Positions 55,339-64,000 of a stretch of DNA of 64,000 bases are shown piece by piece (the stretch's first letter is position 1; the number at the start of each line of letters is the position of its first letter). Below the pieces are notes generated by a model. That model had not been told where the DNA came from. It made no database searches and saw nothing but the letters and a program-made list of their open reading frames with translations. Position numbers and translations under genes: made by a program. Source of the DNA: CAYVIB01 sp964451365. Lineage in GTDB: Bacteria > Pseudomonadota > Gammaproteobacteria > Pseudomonadales > Cellvibrionaceae. The stretch covers positions 1 to 64,000 of the forward strand of contig CAYVIB010000007.1 in NCBI GenBank assembly GCA_964451365.1, in the 5' to 3' direction.

Positions 55339-56469
55339 TTACGCCCGCTGGCTGAAAAGCGCGTCGATAAATTTATCCGCTTCAAACGGCTGCAGGTCGT
55401 CGACACTCTCACCCACGCCAATATAGCGCACCGGAATGCCGTGTTTTTTGCTCAGGGCGAAAATAATGCCGCCCTTGGCGGTGCCGTCCAGCTTGGTCAA
55501 CGCCAAGCCGGTAACACCCACCGACGACTTGAACTGGTCCGCCTGGCTCACCGCATTCTGCCCGGTGCCGGCATCCAGCACCAGCAATACTTCGTGCGGA
55601 GCGGAGGCGTCGAGCTTGCCCATGACGCGCTTGACCTTGGCAAGCTCTTCCATCAGGTTGCTTTTGGTGTGCAGCCGCCCGGCGGTATCGGCAATAACAA
55701 CATCTATCTCGCGCGACTGGGCGGACTGGACCGCATCGAAAATAACCGATGCACTGTCGGCGCCAGTGTGCTGGGCAATCACGGGCACATTATTGCGCTC
55801 ACCCCACACCTGCAACTGTTCGACCGCCGCCGCGCGGAAGGTATCCCCCGCCGCCAACATCACCGATTTGCCCTGGTTCTGAAAGCGTTTCGCCAATTTC
55901 CCGATTGTGGTGGTTTTGCCGACGCCATTGACACCCACCACCAGGATCACAAACGGCTTTGCCTGGCCCTCCACCAGCAGGGGCGCTTCAACTTTCTCCA
56001 GCATGCCGCGCAACGACTCCTTGAGCGCGCCGTACAAAGCCTCGGAATCCGCCAGTTCTTTGCGCGATACGCGCGCCGTCAGGTCGTCGATAATTTCCGT
56101 AGTGGCATCCACCCCCACATCCGCCGTCAGCAACACGGTTTCGAGTTCTTCCAGCAGTTCATCGTCGATGGCTTTTTTGCCAAGGAAAAGATTGCCAAGC
56201 CCGGCGGAGAACTGGTTACTGGTGCGCGAAAGCCCCTGTTTTATGAGGCTGAAAAAGCCAGCTTTGGCTTCCTCGGCAACGGGTTTGGGCTCGATTATCG
56301 GTTCGGGGCCGGCAACGGATTCGGGCACGGAGGCAGTTTCGGGAAGGGGTTCGAACTCGGGTTCCGCTATCGGCTGATCGGCCGGGTCCTGTTCCCCGGC
56401 GCGATCCTGTTCCGCCTTATCTTCGGGCTTCCCGTCTTCGGGCTTGTCTTTTTTTCGTCTGAAAAACAT
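55339..56469 (-). CDS. ftsY: Signal recognition particle receptor FtsY
   Basis: FtsY targets SRP-bound ribosomes to the membrane. The 376-residue product has an acidic, proline/glutamate-rich A domain (about 1-75) and an NG GTPase domain with GVNGVGKTTTIGKLA, DTAGRLHTKSNLMEELAKV and LTKLDGTAKGG. It is divergent from rsmD, with 66 bases between the two starts. Confidence 0.96.
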   Translation of the reverse strand: MFFRRKKDKPEDGKPEDKAEQDRAGEQDPADQPIAEPEFEPLPETASVPESVAGPEPIIEPKPVAEEAKAGFFSLIKQGLSRTSNQFSAGLGNLFLGKKAIDDELLEELETVLLTADVGVDATTEIIDDLTARVSRKELADSEALYGALKESLRGMLEKVEAPLLVEGQAKPFVILVVGVNGVGKTTTIGKLAKRFQNQGKSVMLAAGDTFRAAAVEQLQVWGERNNVPVIAQHTGADSASVIFDAVQSAQSREIDVVIADTAGRLHTKSNLMEELAKVKRVMGKLDASAPHEVLLVLDAGTGQNAVSQADQFKSSVGVTGLALTKLDGTAKGGIIFALSKKHGIPVRYIGVGESVDDLQPFEADKFIDALFSQRA

Positions 56470-56535
56470 GTGCGTCAGAAACTTCCAAAAATGTTAAATT
56501 GAAATTAATCGTATCACTTAACCGGGAAAGAGTGT

Positions 56536-57159
56536 TTGCAACAGAAGACAATCAATCCATCGAAGCGATCCAAAAACCAGACCAAAAATCCGGCCGGTTC
56601 CAAGCCGACCCGGGTACGCATTATCGGCGGACAATGGCGCGGCCGCAAATTGCCCGTGGCAGACATCGATGGACTGCGGCCCACCGGTGACCGGATCCGG
56701 GAAACGCTGTTTAACTGGCTCGCTCCCTATATTCACGGCGCCCATTGCCTGGACCTCTACTCAGGCACCGGCGCGCTGGGGTTCGAAGCGCTTTCACGCG
56801 GCGCCGCTTCCGCGCAATTTATCGAATGGAATCAATCCGTGTGCCGGCAGATTGAAGCCAATATCCGGTTGCTCGGCGCCGACAACGCCCGGCTGGCCTG
56901 CAACGACGCCCTGCGCTGGCTTGCAGCGCAACCTTCCCCGCTCAATACCGACCTGATATTTATCGACCCGCCCTTTGCCCTGGACCTGTGGGACAAAACT
57001 GTTCAGGCACTCGCCGACCAGCTCAAACCCGACACACTGGTTTATATCGAAGCGCCCAGGAACCAGACCTACAGCGTTCCGGTTAACTGGCAGTGCCTGC
57101 GGGAAAAACAGGCGGGGCAGGTAGACTATCGTCTATTTCGGGTAGAACCGCTTGCATAG
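56536..57159 (+). CDS. rsmD: 16S rRNA (guanine(966)-N(2))-methyltransferase RsmD
   Basis: RsmD methylates G966 of 16S rRNA. The 207-residue product shows VRIIGGQWRGRKLPV and LRPTGDRIRETLFNWL at the N-terminus, the SAM motif CLDLYSGTGALGFEALSRG and the catalytic IFIDPPFALDLW. No ATG fits; the frame opens with TTG at 56536 after an AAAGAG motif. Confidence 0.94.
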   Translation: MQQKTINPSKRSKNQTKNPAGSKPTRVRIIGGQWRGRKLPVADIDGLRPTGDRIRETLFNWLAPYIHGAHCLDLYSGTGALGFEALSRGAASAQFIEWNQSVCRQIEANIRLLGADNARLACNDALRWLAAQPSPLNTDLIFIDPPFALDLWDKTVQALADQLKPDTLVYIEAPRNQTYSVPVNWQCLREKQAGQVDYRLFRVEPLA

Positions 57160-57224
57160 AGGCTGTGAAAAATGTCTAAATGATTGTCCCTGGCGTAAAA
57201 CTCTCAAAACCATCGATCAGTCCT

Positions 57225-57740
57225 ATGTCACACACCCCCACCCCCAAAAAAGTGGTTTATCCCGGCACGTTCGACCCTATCACCAATGGTCACGTGGACC
57301 TGGTGGAGCGCGCCGCCCATCTGTTTGACCATGTGGTGGTAGCCATCGCCTCAAGCAGCAAAAAACAGCCGCTGTTTAGCCTGAAAGAGCGGGTGGAACT
57401 GGCGCAACAGGTATTGAAGGATTTCGATAATGTGGAAGTCTGCGGTTTCGACTGCCTGTTGAAGGACCTGGTGGAGGAAAAAGGGGCCTATGGGGTGGTT
57501 CGGGGCCTGCGGGCGGTGTCGGATTTTGAATATGAATTCCAGCTGGCCAACATGAATCGTGCCCTGGCGCCGGCGATGGAAAGCCTGTTTCTGACTCCGG
57601 CGGAACATCTCTCCTATATTTCGTCGTCCTTGGTGAAGGAAATTGCGTCGTTTGGCGGAGATGTGAGCAAATTTGTTCCGCAGGAAGCCGAAGAAGCCCT
57701 GATAGAGAAATATCGCTCTCTCGGTGTGTTGACGTCCTGA
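57225..57740 (+). CDS. coaD: Phosphopantetheine adenylyltransferase
   Basis: CoaD makes dephospho-CoA from phosphopantetheine and ATP. The 171-residue product starts at ATG 57225 and shows YPGTFDPITNGHVDLVERA with the HxGH-like TNGH motif, VVRGLRAVSDFEYEFQLANMN split at RGLRAVSDFEYE, and the SSSLVKEIA motif. No clear ribosome binding site precedes the ATG, so it may depend on readthrough from rsmD, 65 bases upstream. Confidence 0.95.
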   Translation: MSHTPTPKKVVYPGTFDPITNGHVDLVERAAHLFDHVVVAIASSSKKQPLFSLKERVELAQQVLKDFDNVEVCGFDCLLKDLVEEKGAYGVVRGLRAVSDFEYEFQLANMNRALAPAMESLFLTPAEHLSYISSSLVKEIASFGGDVSKFVPQEAEEALIEKYRSLGVLTS

Positions 57741-57859
57741 TTGCCAAATAGCTTAAAAACAGGCAAGCCTCAAACTAATTGCAATAAAAAATGTCATTTT
57801 TTATAACCGCGCCAAACGCCCTGCCTGCTAGAATTAATTGAGATCCGAATCACACCCCC

Positions 57860-57883
57860 CTTGTGACACAAGACCGTCACAAG
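57860..57883. promoter_or_regulatory. Inverted repeat in the cyaA leader
   Basis: Perfect arms CTTGTGAC (57860-57867) and GTCACAAG (57876-57883) with an 8-base spacer lie about 70 bases before cyaA. The TGTGA...TCACA half-sites resemble those of CRP but are 10 bases apart rather than 6, so a different regulator is as likely. Confidence 0.4.
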
Positions 57884-57951
57884 CAGCGTTCCGGGTCGTG
57901 CGACGACAATATTCCAATACTTATAACTAACGAGAAACGAGCGGTAATCCA

Positions 57952-60816
57952 GTGACATGGAACGCGGCCGATAGAAACGAGGTTATCGAAGATGGGCTCG
58001 ACCGACAAAACCTGACCCAGCTTCGGCAGCGATTTCTAACAATTAACAACGACCGTCTGGCCAGGCTGCGCGACGCCCTGAGCGAGCGCCAGCAGCTGTT
58101 CGTCAATGTCCTGCCGTTGCTTTTCCACACCAACCACCCGATGATGCCGGGCTATATCTCCGGCACCACGCCGGCGGGCGTGTCCAACTACCGGCCCGAC
58201 AGCAATGACATCAAACTCGGGCGAGCCATTGCGCGCAGTTTTACCCACAGCCTGAACACCGCCAACGAAGATATCTATGGCATTTACATCATGGGCAGTG
58301 TCGGCACCATCGCCCAGAGCAACAACAGCGACCTCGATATCTGGCTGTGCTACCGCCCCGGCCTGCCGCCGTCCTCCATCTGCGAACTGAGCGCCAAGTG
58401 CCGCAGCATCGCCGCCTGGGCGGCAGAGCGCAAACTGGAGGTGCACTTCTTTTTGATGAATTGCGAGGAGTTCCGGCAGGGCAAACTGTCCGAACTCAAC
58501 AATGAATCCAGCGGCAGCGCACAGCGGGTGCTGTTACTGGATGAGTTCTACCGCACCGCCATTTTTCTCGCCGGGCGCATGCCCCTGTGGTGGTTCGTTC
58601 CCACCAGTTGCGAGCAAGGTTACGCCGAACGCAGCGACACACTGCTGACCAATAAATACATCCAGAGCGACTCGGTCCTGGACTTTGGTGGTATCACGTC
58701 CATCCCGGACGGCGAATTTATCGGCGCCGGTATCTGGCAACTGTACAAAGCCATCGAATCGCCCTACAAGTCGGTACTCAAGCTGTTGCTGCTCGAAGCC
58801 TATGCCAGTGAGCATCCCCACATTCAACCGCTCTCGCTTACCTTTAAGCGCAACGTTTTTGAGGGCAAGATCGATATCGACGAACTCGACAGCTATATGA
58901 TGATCTATCGCCGTATCGAAAGTTACCTGATGGGGAAGCAACAGGTGAAGCGGCTGGAACTGGCGCGCCGTTGTTTTTATTTCAAGGCCAACAAGCCGCT
59001 GTCCAAAGCTTCCACATCACCGCACAAATCCTGGCAGCGCGTCCTGCTGGAAAAGCTTACCGCCGAGTGGGGCTGGACCCACGACTATATCGCCATGCTG
59101 GATAAACGCAGCCAGTGGAAAGTCCCCGAAGTGGCGATTGAACGAAGTATCCTGGTAAACGAGCTCAACCTGGGTTACCGGTTTTTACAGGAATTTGCCA
59201 GCTCCACCCGGGCCAACCTGTCCATTTCCGCCGAGGAGCTGACCATACTGGGCCGCAAACTGCAGGCGGCTTTCGAACGCCGCCCGGGAAAAATCGAGTG
59301 GCTCAACCCCGGTATTTCCAACAATCTGGCGGAGAGCACGATTTCCATTTCCCAAGTTTACGACGACAACTCGAAAAGCCATGTGTGGACAGCATTTTCC
59401 CACGGCGATCCCGGCCAGATACAGGCGGGCGTGGCAATCAAGTCTTCTTCCAGCATTGTCGAGCTGCTGTTGTGGAATTACTACAACGGCGTGATCGACC
59501 TGAACACGCAGTTTGAATTGCCGCCGGATACGCCGATCAACATTTTTGAATTGAAGAAAATTTTGTCGATGTTCCAGCAGTGGCTGCCCTCCTCTCGATC
59601 GGCCATGCAGCACAACCACTTCAAGAAGACGGCGGTACCACTCGAGGTGTTAATGCTGGTCAATGTGGGCAAGCAGCCCATGCCGCACCTGCACGACCAG
59701 GGCGTCCAACGCTTGAGCGCCAGGGCCGACGCCTTCCGCTACAGCGGTTTTGAAGAAAACCTGGTGGTATCGATCGATGTCATTACCCGCAACAGCTGGA
59801 ACGAAATCAACACCCGGCGTTTCGATAAAAATGCGGTACTGCTCGACGCGCTGAATGAATACCTGCAACTGTGCCTGCCAAGCACGCACCAGGCGCCGCC
59901 GAAGCTGACCATCGAATGTATTGGCGGCAGTTACGCCAATACCATCACCCAGCGCCTCACCACCTGGTTCAACGAAATTACCGAGTGCTACTACAGCGGC
60001 AAATACCCGCCCGCCACCCGTTACCTCTTTGAAATGGATAATGATTTTTACTGTCTTCAATTCAAGGGCATGCGCCTGAAAACCGAAAGGTTTCATTCGG
60101 AAAAAGCCCTGATCGAACACCTGGGCAAGGAACAGGCGAAGGAAAGCCCCATCGTTATCGACAGCCATGCCCTGCAACGCCACCCGTTGAAAGCCATCGT
60201 TAATCACTGCGGCCACGATGCGATTAATGTTTTTTACCGCGGCTTCGACATTGGCATGGAAATATACGTGATGGACGAAAAGGGCTCGCTGATCCGCACC
60301 GTGTTCCGGGGCAATACCGAATACAGCCCGCTGAAGCATCTGCACCGCTTCCTGCGCGCGGTGGTAAACCGGCAGGCGCAGTTCAATGACGCCATGGCCG
60401 GCGATTTCGGCATCTATCCCATCAACTTTTTTGAAATCCAGGTCGACACGCAAAAACGCTATCACTGCGTGGAAAAGAAGGTTCCAACCGACCGCCGGGT
60501 TCAGGCGCTGTTCGATTTCAAGGCGGTCGCCCACTCGGATATGAACGGCAAAATCTGTTTCGACTACTACTGCGACGACCAGGAGTTTTCCGGCATTTCC
60601 TTCGGCGAACAGCTGGAACTGGTGGTTGCACAGTTTGTGCTTTCCTGCCGTCAGTCGGGTGAACGCTATCCCATTCATATCACCGACCTGGACCTGAGCC
60701 TGTGCGCTAAAGAGCTGGCCGAGGATGGCAATCTGCAAACCAGCCATTACCTCAAAGCCAAGTCGCGGCTTGAAGCCAAGCTTAACCACGCCATCGGCAT
60801 TCTCGCCAAGGACTAG
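57952..60816 (+). CDS. cyaA: Class I adenylate cyclase
   Basis: CyaA makes cyclic AMP from ATP. The 954-residue product is in the usual size range of the enterobacterial and Pseudomonas class I enzyme. The N-terminal catalytic domain shows IMGSVGTIAQSNNSDLDIWLCY, read as the nucleotidyltransferase motif GSVGTIAQSNNSDLDIW near residue 125, and later LLLEAYASEHP. The C-terminal half is the regulatory domain. The start is GTG at 57952. It is followed by lptM, lysA and dapF, a common gammaproteobacterial order. Confidence 0.95.
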   Translation: MTWNAADRNEVIEDGLDRQNLTQLRQRFLTINNDRLARLRDALSERQQLFVNVLPLLFHTNHPMMPGYISGTTPAGVSNYRPDSNDIKLGRAIARSFTHSLNTANEDIYGIYIMGSVGTIAQSNNSDLDIWLCYRPGLPPSSICELSAKCRSIAAWAAERKLEVHFFLMNCEEFRQGKLSELNNESSGSAQRVLLLDEFYRTAIFLAGRMPLWWFVPTSCEQGYAERSDTLLTNKYIQSDSVLDFGGITSIPDGEFIGAGIWQLYKAIESPYKSVLKLLLLEAYASEHPHIQPLSLTFKRNVFEGKIDIDELDSYMMIYRRIESYLMGKQQVKRLELARRCFYFKANKPLSKASTSPHKSWQRVLLEKLTAEWGWTHDYIAMLDKRSQWKVPEVAIERSILVNELNLGYRFLQEFASSTRANLSISAEELTILGRKLQAAFERRPGKIEWLNPGISNNLAESTISISQVYDDNSKSHVWTAFSHGDPGQIQAGVAIKSSSSIVELLLWNYYNGVIDLNTQFELPPDTPINIFELKKILSMFQQWLPSSRSAMQHNHFKKTAVPLEVLMLVNVGKQPMPHLHDQGVQRLSARADAFRYSGFEENLVVSIDVITRNSWNEINTRRFDKNAVLLDALNEYLQLCLPSTHQAPPKLTIECIGGSYANTITQRLTTWFNEITECYYSGKYPPATRYLFEMDNDFYCLQFKGMRLKTERFHSEKALIEHLGKEQAKESPIVIDSHALQRHPLKAIVNHCGHDAINVFYRGFDIGMEIYVMDEKGSLIRTVFRGNTEYSPLKHLHRFLRAVVNRQAQFNDAMAGDFGIYPINFFEIQVDTQKRYHCVEKKVPTDRRVQALFDFKAVAHSDMNGKICFDYYCDDQEFSGISFGEQLELVVAQFVLSCRQSGERYPIHITDLDLSLCAKELAEDGNLQTSHYLKAKSRLEAKLNHAIGILAKD

Positions 60817-60888
60817 TGTGGTTTTGACGGGCTGCAAGCAAACCTGTAGCCCTCGCGACCGCAAGGGCCGCCCTAAGCGTAGCCCTGG

Positions 60889-60983
60889 TAGGGCGGGCAG
60901 GAAAGCGCCACCCGCCGTTTGTTCCCGCAAATTCGGCGGGTAGCGCCCGAAGTGTCGGACCACCGCTTACCCGCCTACTATAG
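60889..60983. repeat. Paired GGCGGG hairpin repeats between cyaA and lptM
   Basis: A unit with GGCGGGT (60935-60941), GCCCGAAGTGTCGGACCA and ACCCGCC (60969-60975) nearly repeats the unit at 12593-12643. A second, partial hairpin (GTAGGGCGGG to ACCCGCC, about 60889-60917) faces it in the opposite orientation. The head-to-head pair resembles a BIME-type arrangement of REP elements. Confidence 0.7.
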
Positions 60984-61043
60984 ATAACCCTCCTCCTGAA
61001 TCTGTATACTCCGCCCTCAACCGTGTATTTAGGACGCGAACCC

Positions 61044-61199
61044 ATGACCCGACGTGCGGCGATACTGGCGCTGGCAATTTTTTTCTGCCTGGCGGGCTGC
61101 GGCCAAAAAGGTCCACTGAGACTTCCCGACGAAAAAGAAGCGGAGACAGTGGAAATCGAACCGGCGGAAGCCGAACAAAATGAAAACGAGCAGGAATAA
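61044..61199 (+). CDS. lptM: LPS translocon maturation lipoprotein LptM (YifL)
   Basis: This 51-residue lipoprotein has a signal peptide with lipobox LAGC and the conserved GCGQKGPLRLP motif of LptM/YifL, followed by an acidic tail. LptM associates with LptD and helps its oxidative maturation in the outer membrane. It is the usual gene between cyaA and the lysA/dapF genes, 29 bases before lysA. Confidence 0.92.
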   Translation: MTRRAAILALAIFFCLAGCGQKGPLRLPDEKEAETVEIEPAEAEQNENEQE

Positions 61200-61227
61200 A
61201 CCTGTTCAAGCGTTGAGATGAAATGTA

Positions 61228-62493
61228 ATGCAGGATTTTAGTTATCGCGGCAACGAGCTGTACGCCGAAGGTTGCAACCTGAATCAACTGGCCGACCACT
61301 ACGGCACGCCGTGCTACGTATACAGCAGGGCGGCCATCACCCGCGCCTACCAGGCTTATGCCGACGCCCTCGGCGACCACCCCGGCAAAATATGTTACGC
61401 GGTAAAAGCCAATTCCAACCTGGCGGTGTTGCAACTGCTGGCAAACCTGGGCGCGGGTTTCGATATCGTCTCCGGCGGTGAACTGGAGCGCGTGCTGCGC
61501 GCCGGCGGCAGGCCGGAAAAAATTATCTTTTCCGGCGTGGGCAAAACACCGGCGGAAATGCGCCGTGCACTGGAAGTGGGCATTGCCTGCTTTAATGTGG
61601 AGTCGGAAGCGGAGCTGGAAGCCCTGGCCCGGGTGGCCGCGCAGCTTGAAATTCCGGCTAATGTTTCCCTGCGGGTTAATCCGGACGTGGATGCCGAAAC
61701 GCATCCCTATATCTCCACCGGCCTGAAAGAAAACAAATTCGGTATCGATATCAATCGCTCGGTGGACGTGTACAAACGAGCGGGCGAACTGGATTTTATC
61801 AACGTCAGCGGAGTGGATTGCCATATCGGTTCACAGTTGACCCGGCTGGAACCGTTCCTGGACGCACTCGATCGCGTATTGAACCTGGTGGACCAGTTGC
61901 ACGCGTTGGATATTCATGTGCGCCACCTGGACCTGGGCGGCGGCCTCGGCGTCAACTACAAAACCAGTGATTCACCGCCGGCGATCGGCGACTACATCGC
62001 CGCGCTGAAAGAACGCATTCGCGGCCGCAACTTGGAACTGATATTCGAACCGGGCCGTTCCATTGTCGCCAATGCCGGCGTATTGCTGACCAGCGTAATT
62101 TACCTCAAGCCCACGGAACACAAAAATTTTGCCGTGATCGACGCGGCAATGAACGACAATATCCGCCCGTCGCTCTACCAGGCATGGCAGGACGTCAAGC
62201 CCGTCACCGCCGACCGGTCAGATTCAAAGCAGTGGGACCTGGTTGGCCCGGTATGCGAAACCGCCGACTTTCTCGCCAAGGAGCGCGAACTGGCCCTGGC
62301 GCCGGGAGACCGACTGGCGCTGATGTCCAGCGGCGCCTATGGTTTTGTTATGAGTTCAAACTACAACAGTCGTGGACGGGCGGCGGAAGTAATGGTGGAC
62401 GGCGAAAAACATTTTCCTGTTCGCGCGCGTGAACAATTCGACGATATTGTGCGCGGCGAACAATTGCTTCCCGACAGCGAATTCGGATCGTAA
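61228..62493 (+). CDS. lysA: Diaminopimelate decarboxylase
   Basis: LysA makes lysine from meso-diaminopimelate. The 421-residue PLP enzyme shows CYAVKANSNLAVLQLLA with the PLP-binding lysine near residue 60, the HIGSQL segment, LDLGGGLGVNY, EPGRSIVANAG and the substrate-site CETADFLAK. It lies directly before dapF, whose product makes its substrate. Confidence 0.97.
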   Translation: MQDFSYRGNELYAEGCNLNQLADHYGTPCYVYSRAAITRAYQAYADALGDHPGKICYAVKANSNLAVLQLLANLGAGFDIVSGGELERVLRAGGRPEKIIFSGVGKTPAEMRRALEVGIACFNVESEAELEALARVAAQLEIPANVSLRVNPDVDAETHPYISTGLKENKFGIDINRSVDVYKRAGELDFINVSGVDCHIGSQLTRLEPFLDALDRVLNLVDQLHALDIHVRHLDLGGGLGVNYKTSDSPPAIGDYIAALKERIRGRNLELIFEPGRSIVANAGVLLTSVIYLKPTEHKNFAVIDAAMNDNIRPSLYQAWQDVKPVTADRSDSKQWDLVGPVCETADFLAKERELALAPGDRLALMSSGAYGFVMSSNYNSRGRAAEVMVDGEKHFPVRAREQFDDIVRGEQLLPDSEFGS

Positions 62494-62495
62494 CC

Positions 62496-63326
62496 ATGCG
62501 CCTGCGCTTTACCAAAATGCACGGCCTGGGCAACGACTTTGTTATGGTCGACGCCGTCAGCCAGCGCGCCAATATCACACCTGAGCGGGCGCGCAAACTG
62601 GCGGACCGGCACTTCGGTGTCGGCTGCGACCAGGTGCTGGTGGTGGAGCCACCCCAGTCGCCCGATGCGGATTTTCGCTATCGCATATTCAACAACGACG
62701 GCAGCGAAGTGGAAAATTGCGGCAACGGCGCCCGCTGTTTCGCAATTTACGTTCGCCAGCGGGGGCTGACCACCAAAAAAACCATTCGCGTGGAAACCTG
62801 CGCCGGCGACATGATTCTGCAAATGCTGCCGGATAACCAGGTGCGCGTCGATATGGGAATTCCCGTTCTCGAACCGGCGAACATTCCTTTTACCGCGGAC
62901 AGCCAGGCAAGCACCTATCCGCTGGATGTGGATGGCCAGGCACTGACTATTTCCGCCGTATCGATGGGCAACCCTCATGCGGTGACGGTGGTGGATAATA
63001 CTGCGCAATTTCCCGTCGCCGATATCGGCCCCAAAATCGAAAAGCATGCGCGCTTTCCCGCGCGGGTGAATGCGGGCTTTATGCAAATCGTCTCGCCCAC
63101 CGAAATAAACCTGCGGGTCTACGAGCGCGGCGCGGGCGAAACCCTGGCGTGTGGCACCGGCGCCTGCGCGGCGGTGGTGGCCGGCCATCTGCGTGACCTG
63201 CTGCAACAGCGCGTTGCCGTCAACCTGCCCGGTGGCCAGCTGACGGTGGAATGGGAGGGAGAGGGAAAGCCTGTTATGATGACCGGACCGGCGACGACAG
63301 TATTTCACGGGCAAATAAAAATATGA
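62496..63326 (+). CDS. dapF: Diaminopimelate epimerase
   Basis: DapF converts LL- to meso-diaminopimelate for lysine and peptidoglycan. The 276-residue product carries both catalytic cysteine motifs, NDGSEVENCGNGARCF and ERGAGETLACGTGACAA, and starts MRLRFTKMHGLGNDF as usual. It begins 2 bases after lysA and overlaps the DUF484 gene by 4 bases. Confidence 0.97.
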   Translation: MRLRFTKMHGLGNDFVMVDAVSQRANITPERARKLADRHFGVGCDQVLVVEPPQSPDADFRYRIFNNDGSEVENCGNGARCFAIYVRQRGLTTKKTIRVETCAGDMILQMLPDNQVRVDMGIPVLEPANIPFTADSQASTYPLDVDGQALTISAVSMGNPHAVTVVDNTAQFPVADIGPKIEKHARFPARVNAGFMQIVSPTEINLRVYERGAGETLACGTGACAAVVAGHLRDLLQQRVAVNLPGGQLTVEWEGEGKPVMMTGPATTVFHGQIKI

Positions 63327-64000
63327 GTGACTCCAATATCAGGAAAAGCGGCGAATTGACGGAAGAACAGGTAGTTGCCTACCTGCGCAAGCATCTTGAT
63401 TTTTTTACCCGGCAAAAAGAGTTACTGACCGAACTCGACCTTCCACACAACAGCGGCAAGGCGGTATCGCTGGTGGAACGGCAGGTGATTATTTTGCGCG
63501 AACGAAATATCGAAATGCGCCAGCGGCTCAGCAGTTTACTTGACAATGCACGCGACAATGACCGCCTGTTCGACAAAACCAAACGCCTGGTACTGGCGCT
63601 GCTTGAATGTCACGACCTGGGCGATCTGGTCGACGCGCTGTATTACAGTTTTGACAAGGAATTTAATGTTCACTACACGCGGCTGATTTTGTTCGGTCAC
63701 AATATTCCACCCTCCGCCGCGCGGGTGGAATCCATCAGCAGCGCGCGCAACCACATCGGCAAACGGTTGAAATCCGCCCACGCGGTCAGCGGTGGCATCG
63801 ATGTGAAGGAAACGGAATTTCTGTTCGATGACGACGCGCGAAACGTTGGTTCCGCCGCCATTGCCGTGCTCTCTCACGGTAATCCTCTCGGCGTACTCGC
63901 CATCGGCAACCAGGACCCGGCCTATTACCGTTCGAGCATGGGAACCCTGTTCCTGGCTTATATCGCCGAAGTGCTCAATCGCTTATTGCCTAAGTATCTG
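63323..64000 (+). CDS. DUF484 family protein, 3' end at window edge
   Basis: At least 226 residues are encoded before the window ends, without a stop codon. The N-terminal part shows LTEEQVVAYLRKHLDFF and a helix with LVERQVIILRERN, and the rest is a GAF-like fold, as in DUF484 proteins (YigA-like). The ATG overlaps the dapF stop (ATGA). In related genomes xerC follows. Function is unknown. Confidence 0.9.
   Translation, partial: MSDSNIRKSGELTEEQVVAYLRKHLDFFTRQKELLTELDLPHNSGKAVSLVERQVIILRERNIEMRQRLSSLLDNARDNDRLFDKTKRLVLALLECHDLGDLVDALYYSFDKEFNVHYTRLILFGHNIPPSAARVESISSARNHIGKRLKSAHAVSGGIDVKETEFLFDDDARNVGSAAIAVLSHGNPLGVLAIGNQDPAYYRSSMGTLFLAYIAEVLNRLLPKYL

Noticed and set aside
57860..57883. 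Classical CRP site before cyaA
   Set aside because: The half-sites are separated by 10 rather than 6 bases, so it does not match the CRP consensus; kept only as an inverted repeat.
1..64000. CRISPR arrays, tRNA or rRNA genes and complete insertion sequences
   Set aside because: No regularly spaced repeats, no tRNA- or rRNA-like stretches and no transposase frames were seen in the window.

Overview
The window looks like chromosomal DNA of a polysaccharide-degrading gammaproteobacterium of the Cellvibrionales/Pseudomonadales type. The reasons are a Pseudomonas-like block (dsbB, rsd/algQ, an FKBP isomerase gene, algP), gamma-type core neighbourhoods (ftsY-ftsE-ftsX-rpoH; class I cyaA, lptM, lysA, dapF, DUF484), a complete type II secretion operon, and two large modular glycosidases (GH9 and GH81). 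The genus is inference. The sequence is a draft scaffold with one run of 100 N.

Layout. Positions 1-9.5 kb are visibly more AT-rich and hold a giant SpvB/FG-GAP/RHS-repeat polymorphic-toxin-like protein, followed by a small two-helix membrane protein that is a candidate immunity factor. Positions 9.7-19.1 kb hold a nine-gene envelope locus on the minus strand: a secreted protein, three TPR proteins (two of them lipoproteins), a small exported protein, an ExbB/TolQ homologue, two ExbD/TolR homologues and a TonB-like protein with an AgmX/PglI-type C-terminus. This resembles a TonB/Tol or Agl-Glt type energy-transducing machine of unknown function and is the best candidate here for an under-described system. 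Positions 19.3-31.8 kb hold apbE and the full gspCDEFGHIJKLMN operon.

Positions 32-41 kb hold gshA with a coupled 80-residue protein, a FliL-like protein, dsbB, rsd, a WD40 lipoprotein gene whose 5' end looks frameshifted, an fkpA-like gene, algP, a DUF2390 protein, trmB and a DUF423 protein. At 41.2-42.3 kb there is a scaffold gap flanked by an exact 55-bp duplication, then a 263-bp element of nested inverted repeats. Positions 42.3-50.9 kb hold the convergent GH9 and GH81 genes and a small secreted protein with modules like those in the RHS protein. An AraC-family regulator at 51.4 kb is followed by rpoH, ftsX, ftsE and ftsY on the minus strand, then rsmD, coaD, cyaA, lptM, lysA, dapF and a DUF484 gene on the plus strand that reaches the window edge.

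How the parts work together. The Gsp apparatus is the likely export route for the GH9 and GH81 enzymes, which carry Sec signal peptides and several glucan-binding modules; this is inference. The TPR/ExbBD/TonB locus would use proton-motive force to act on the outer membrane or cell surface. A GGCGGGT hairpin repeat occurs both at 12.6 kb and at 60.9 kb, which marks a dispersed repeat family in this genome.
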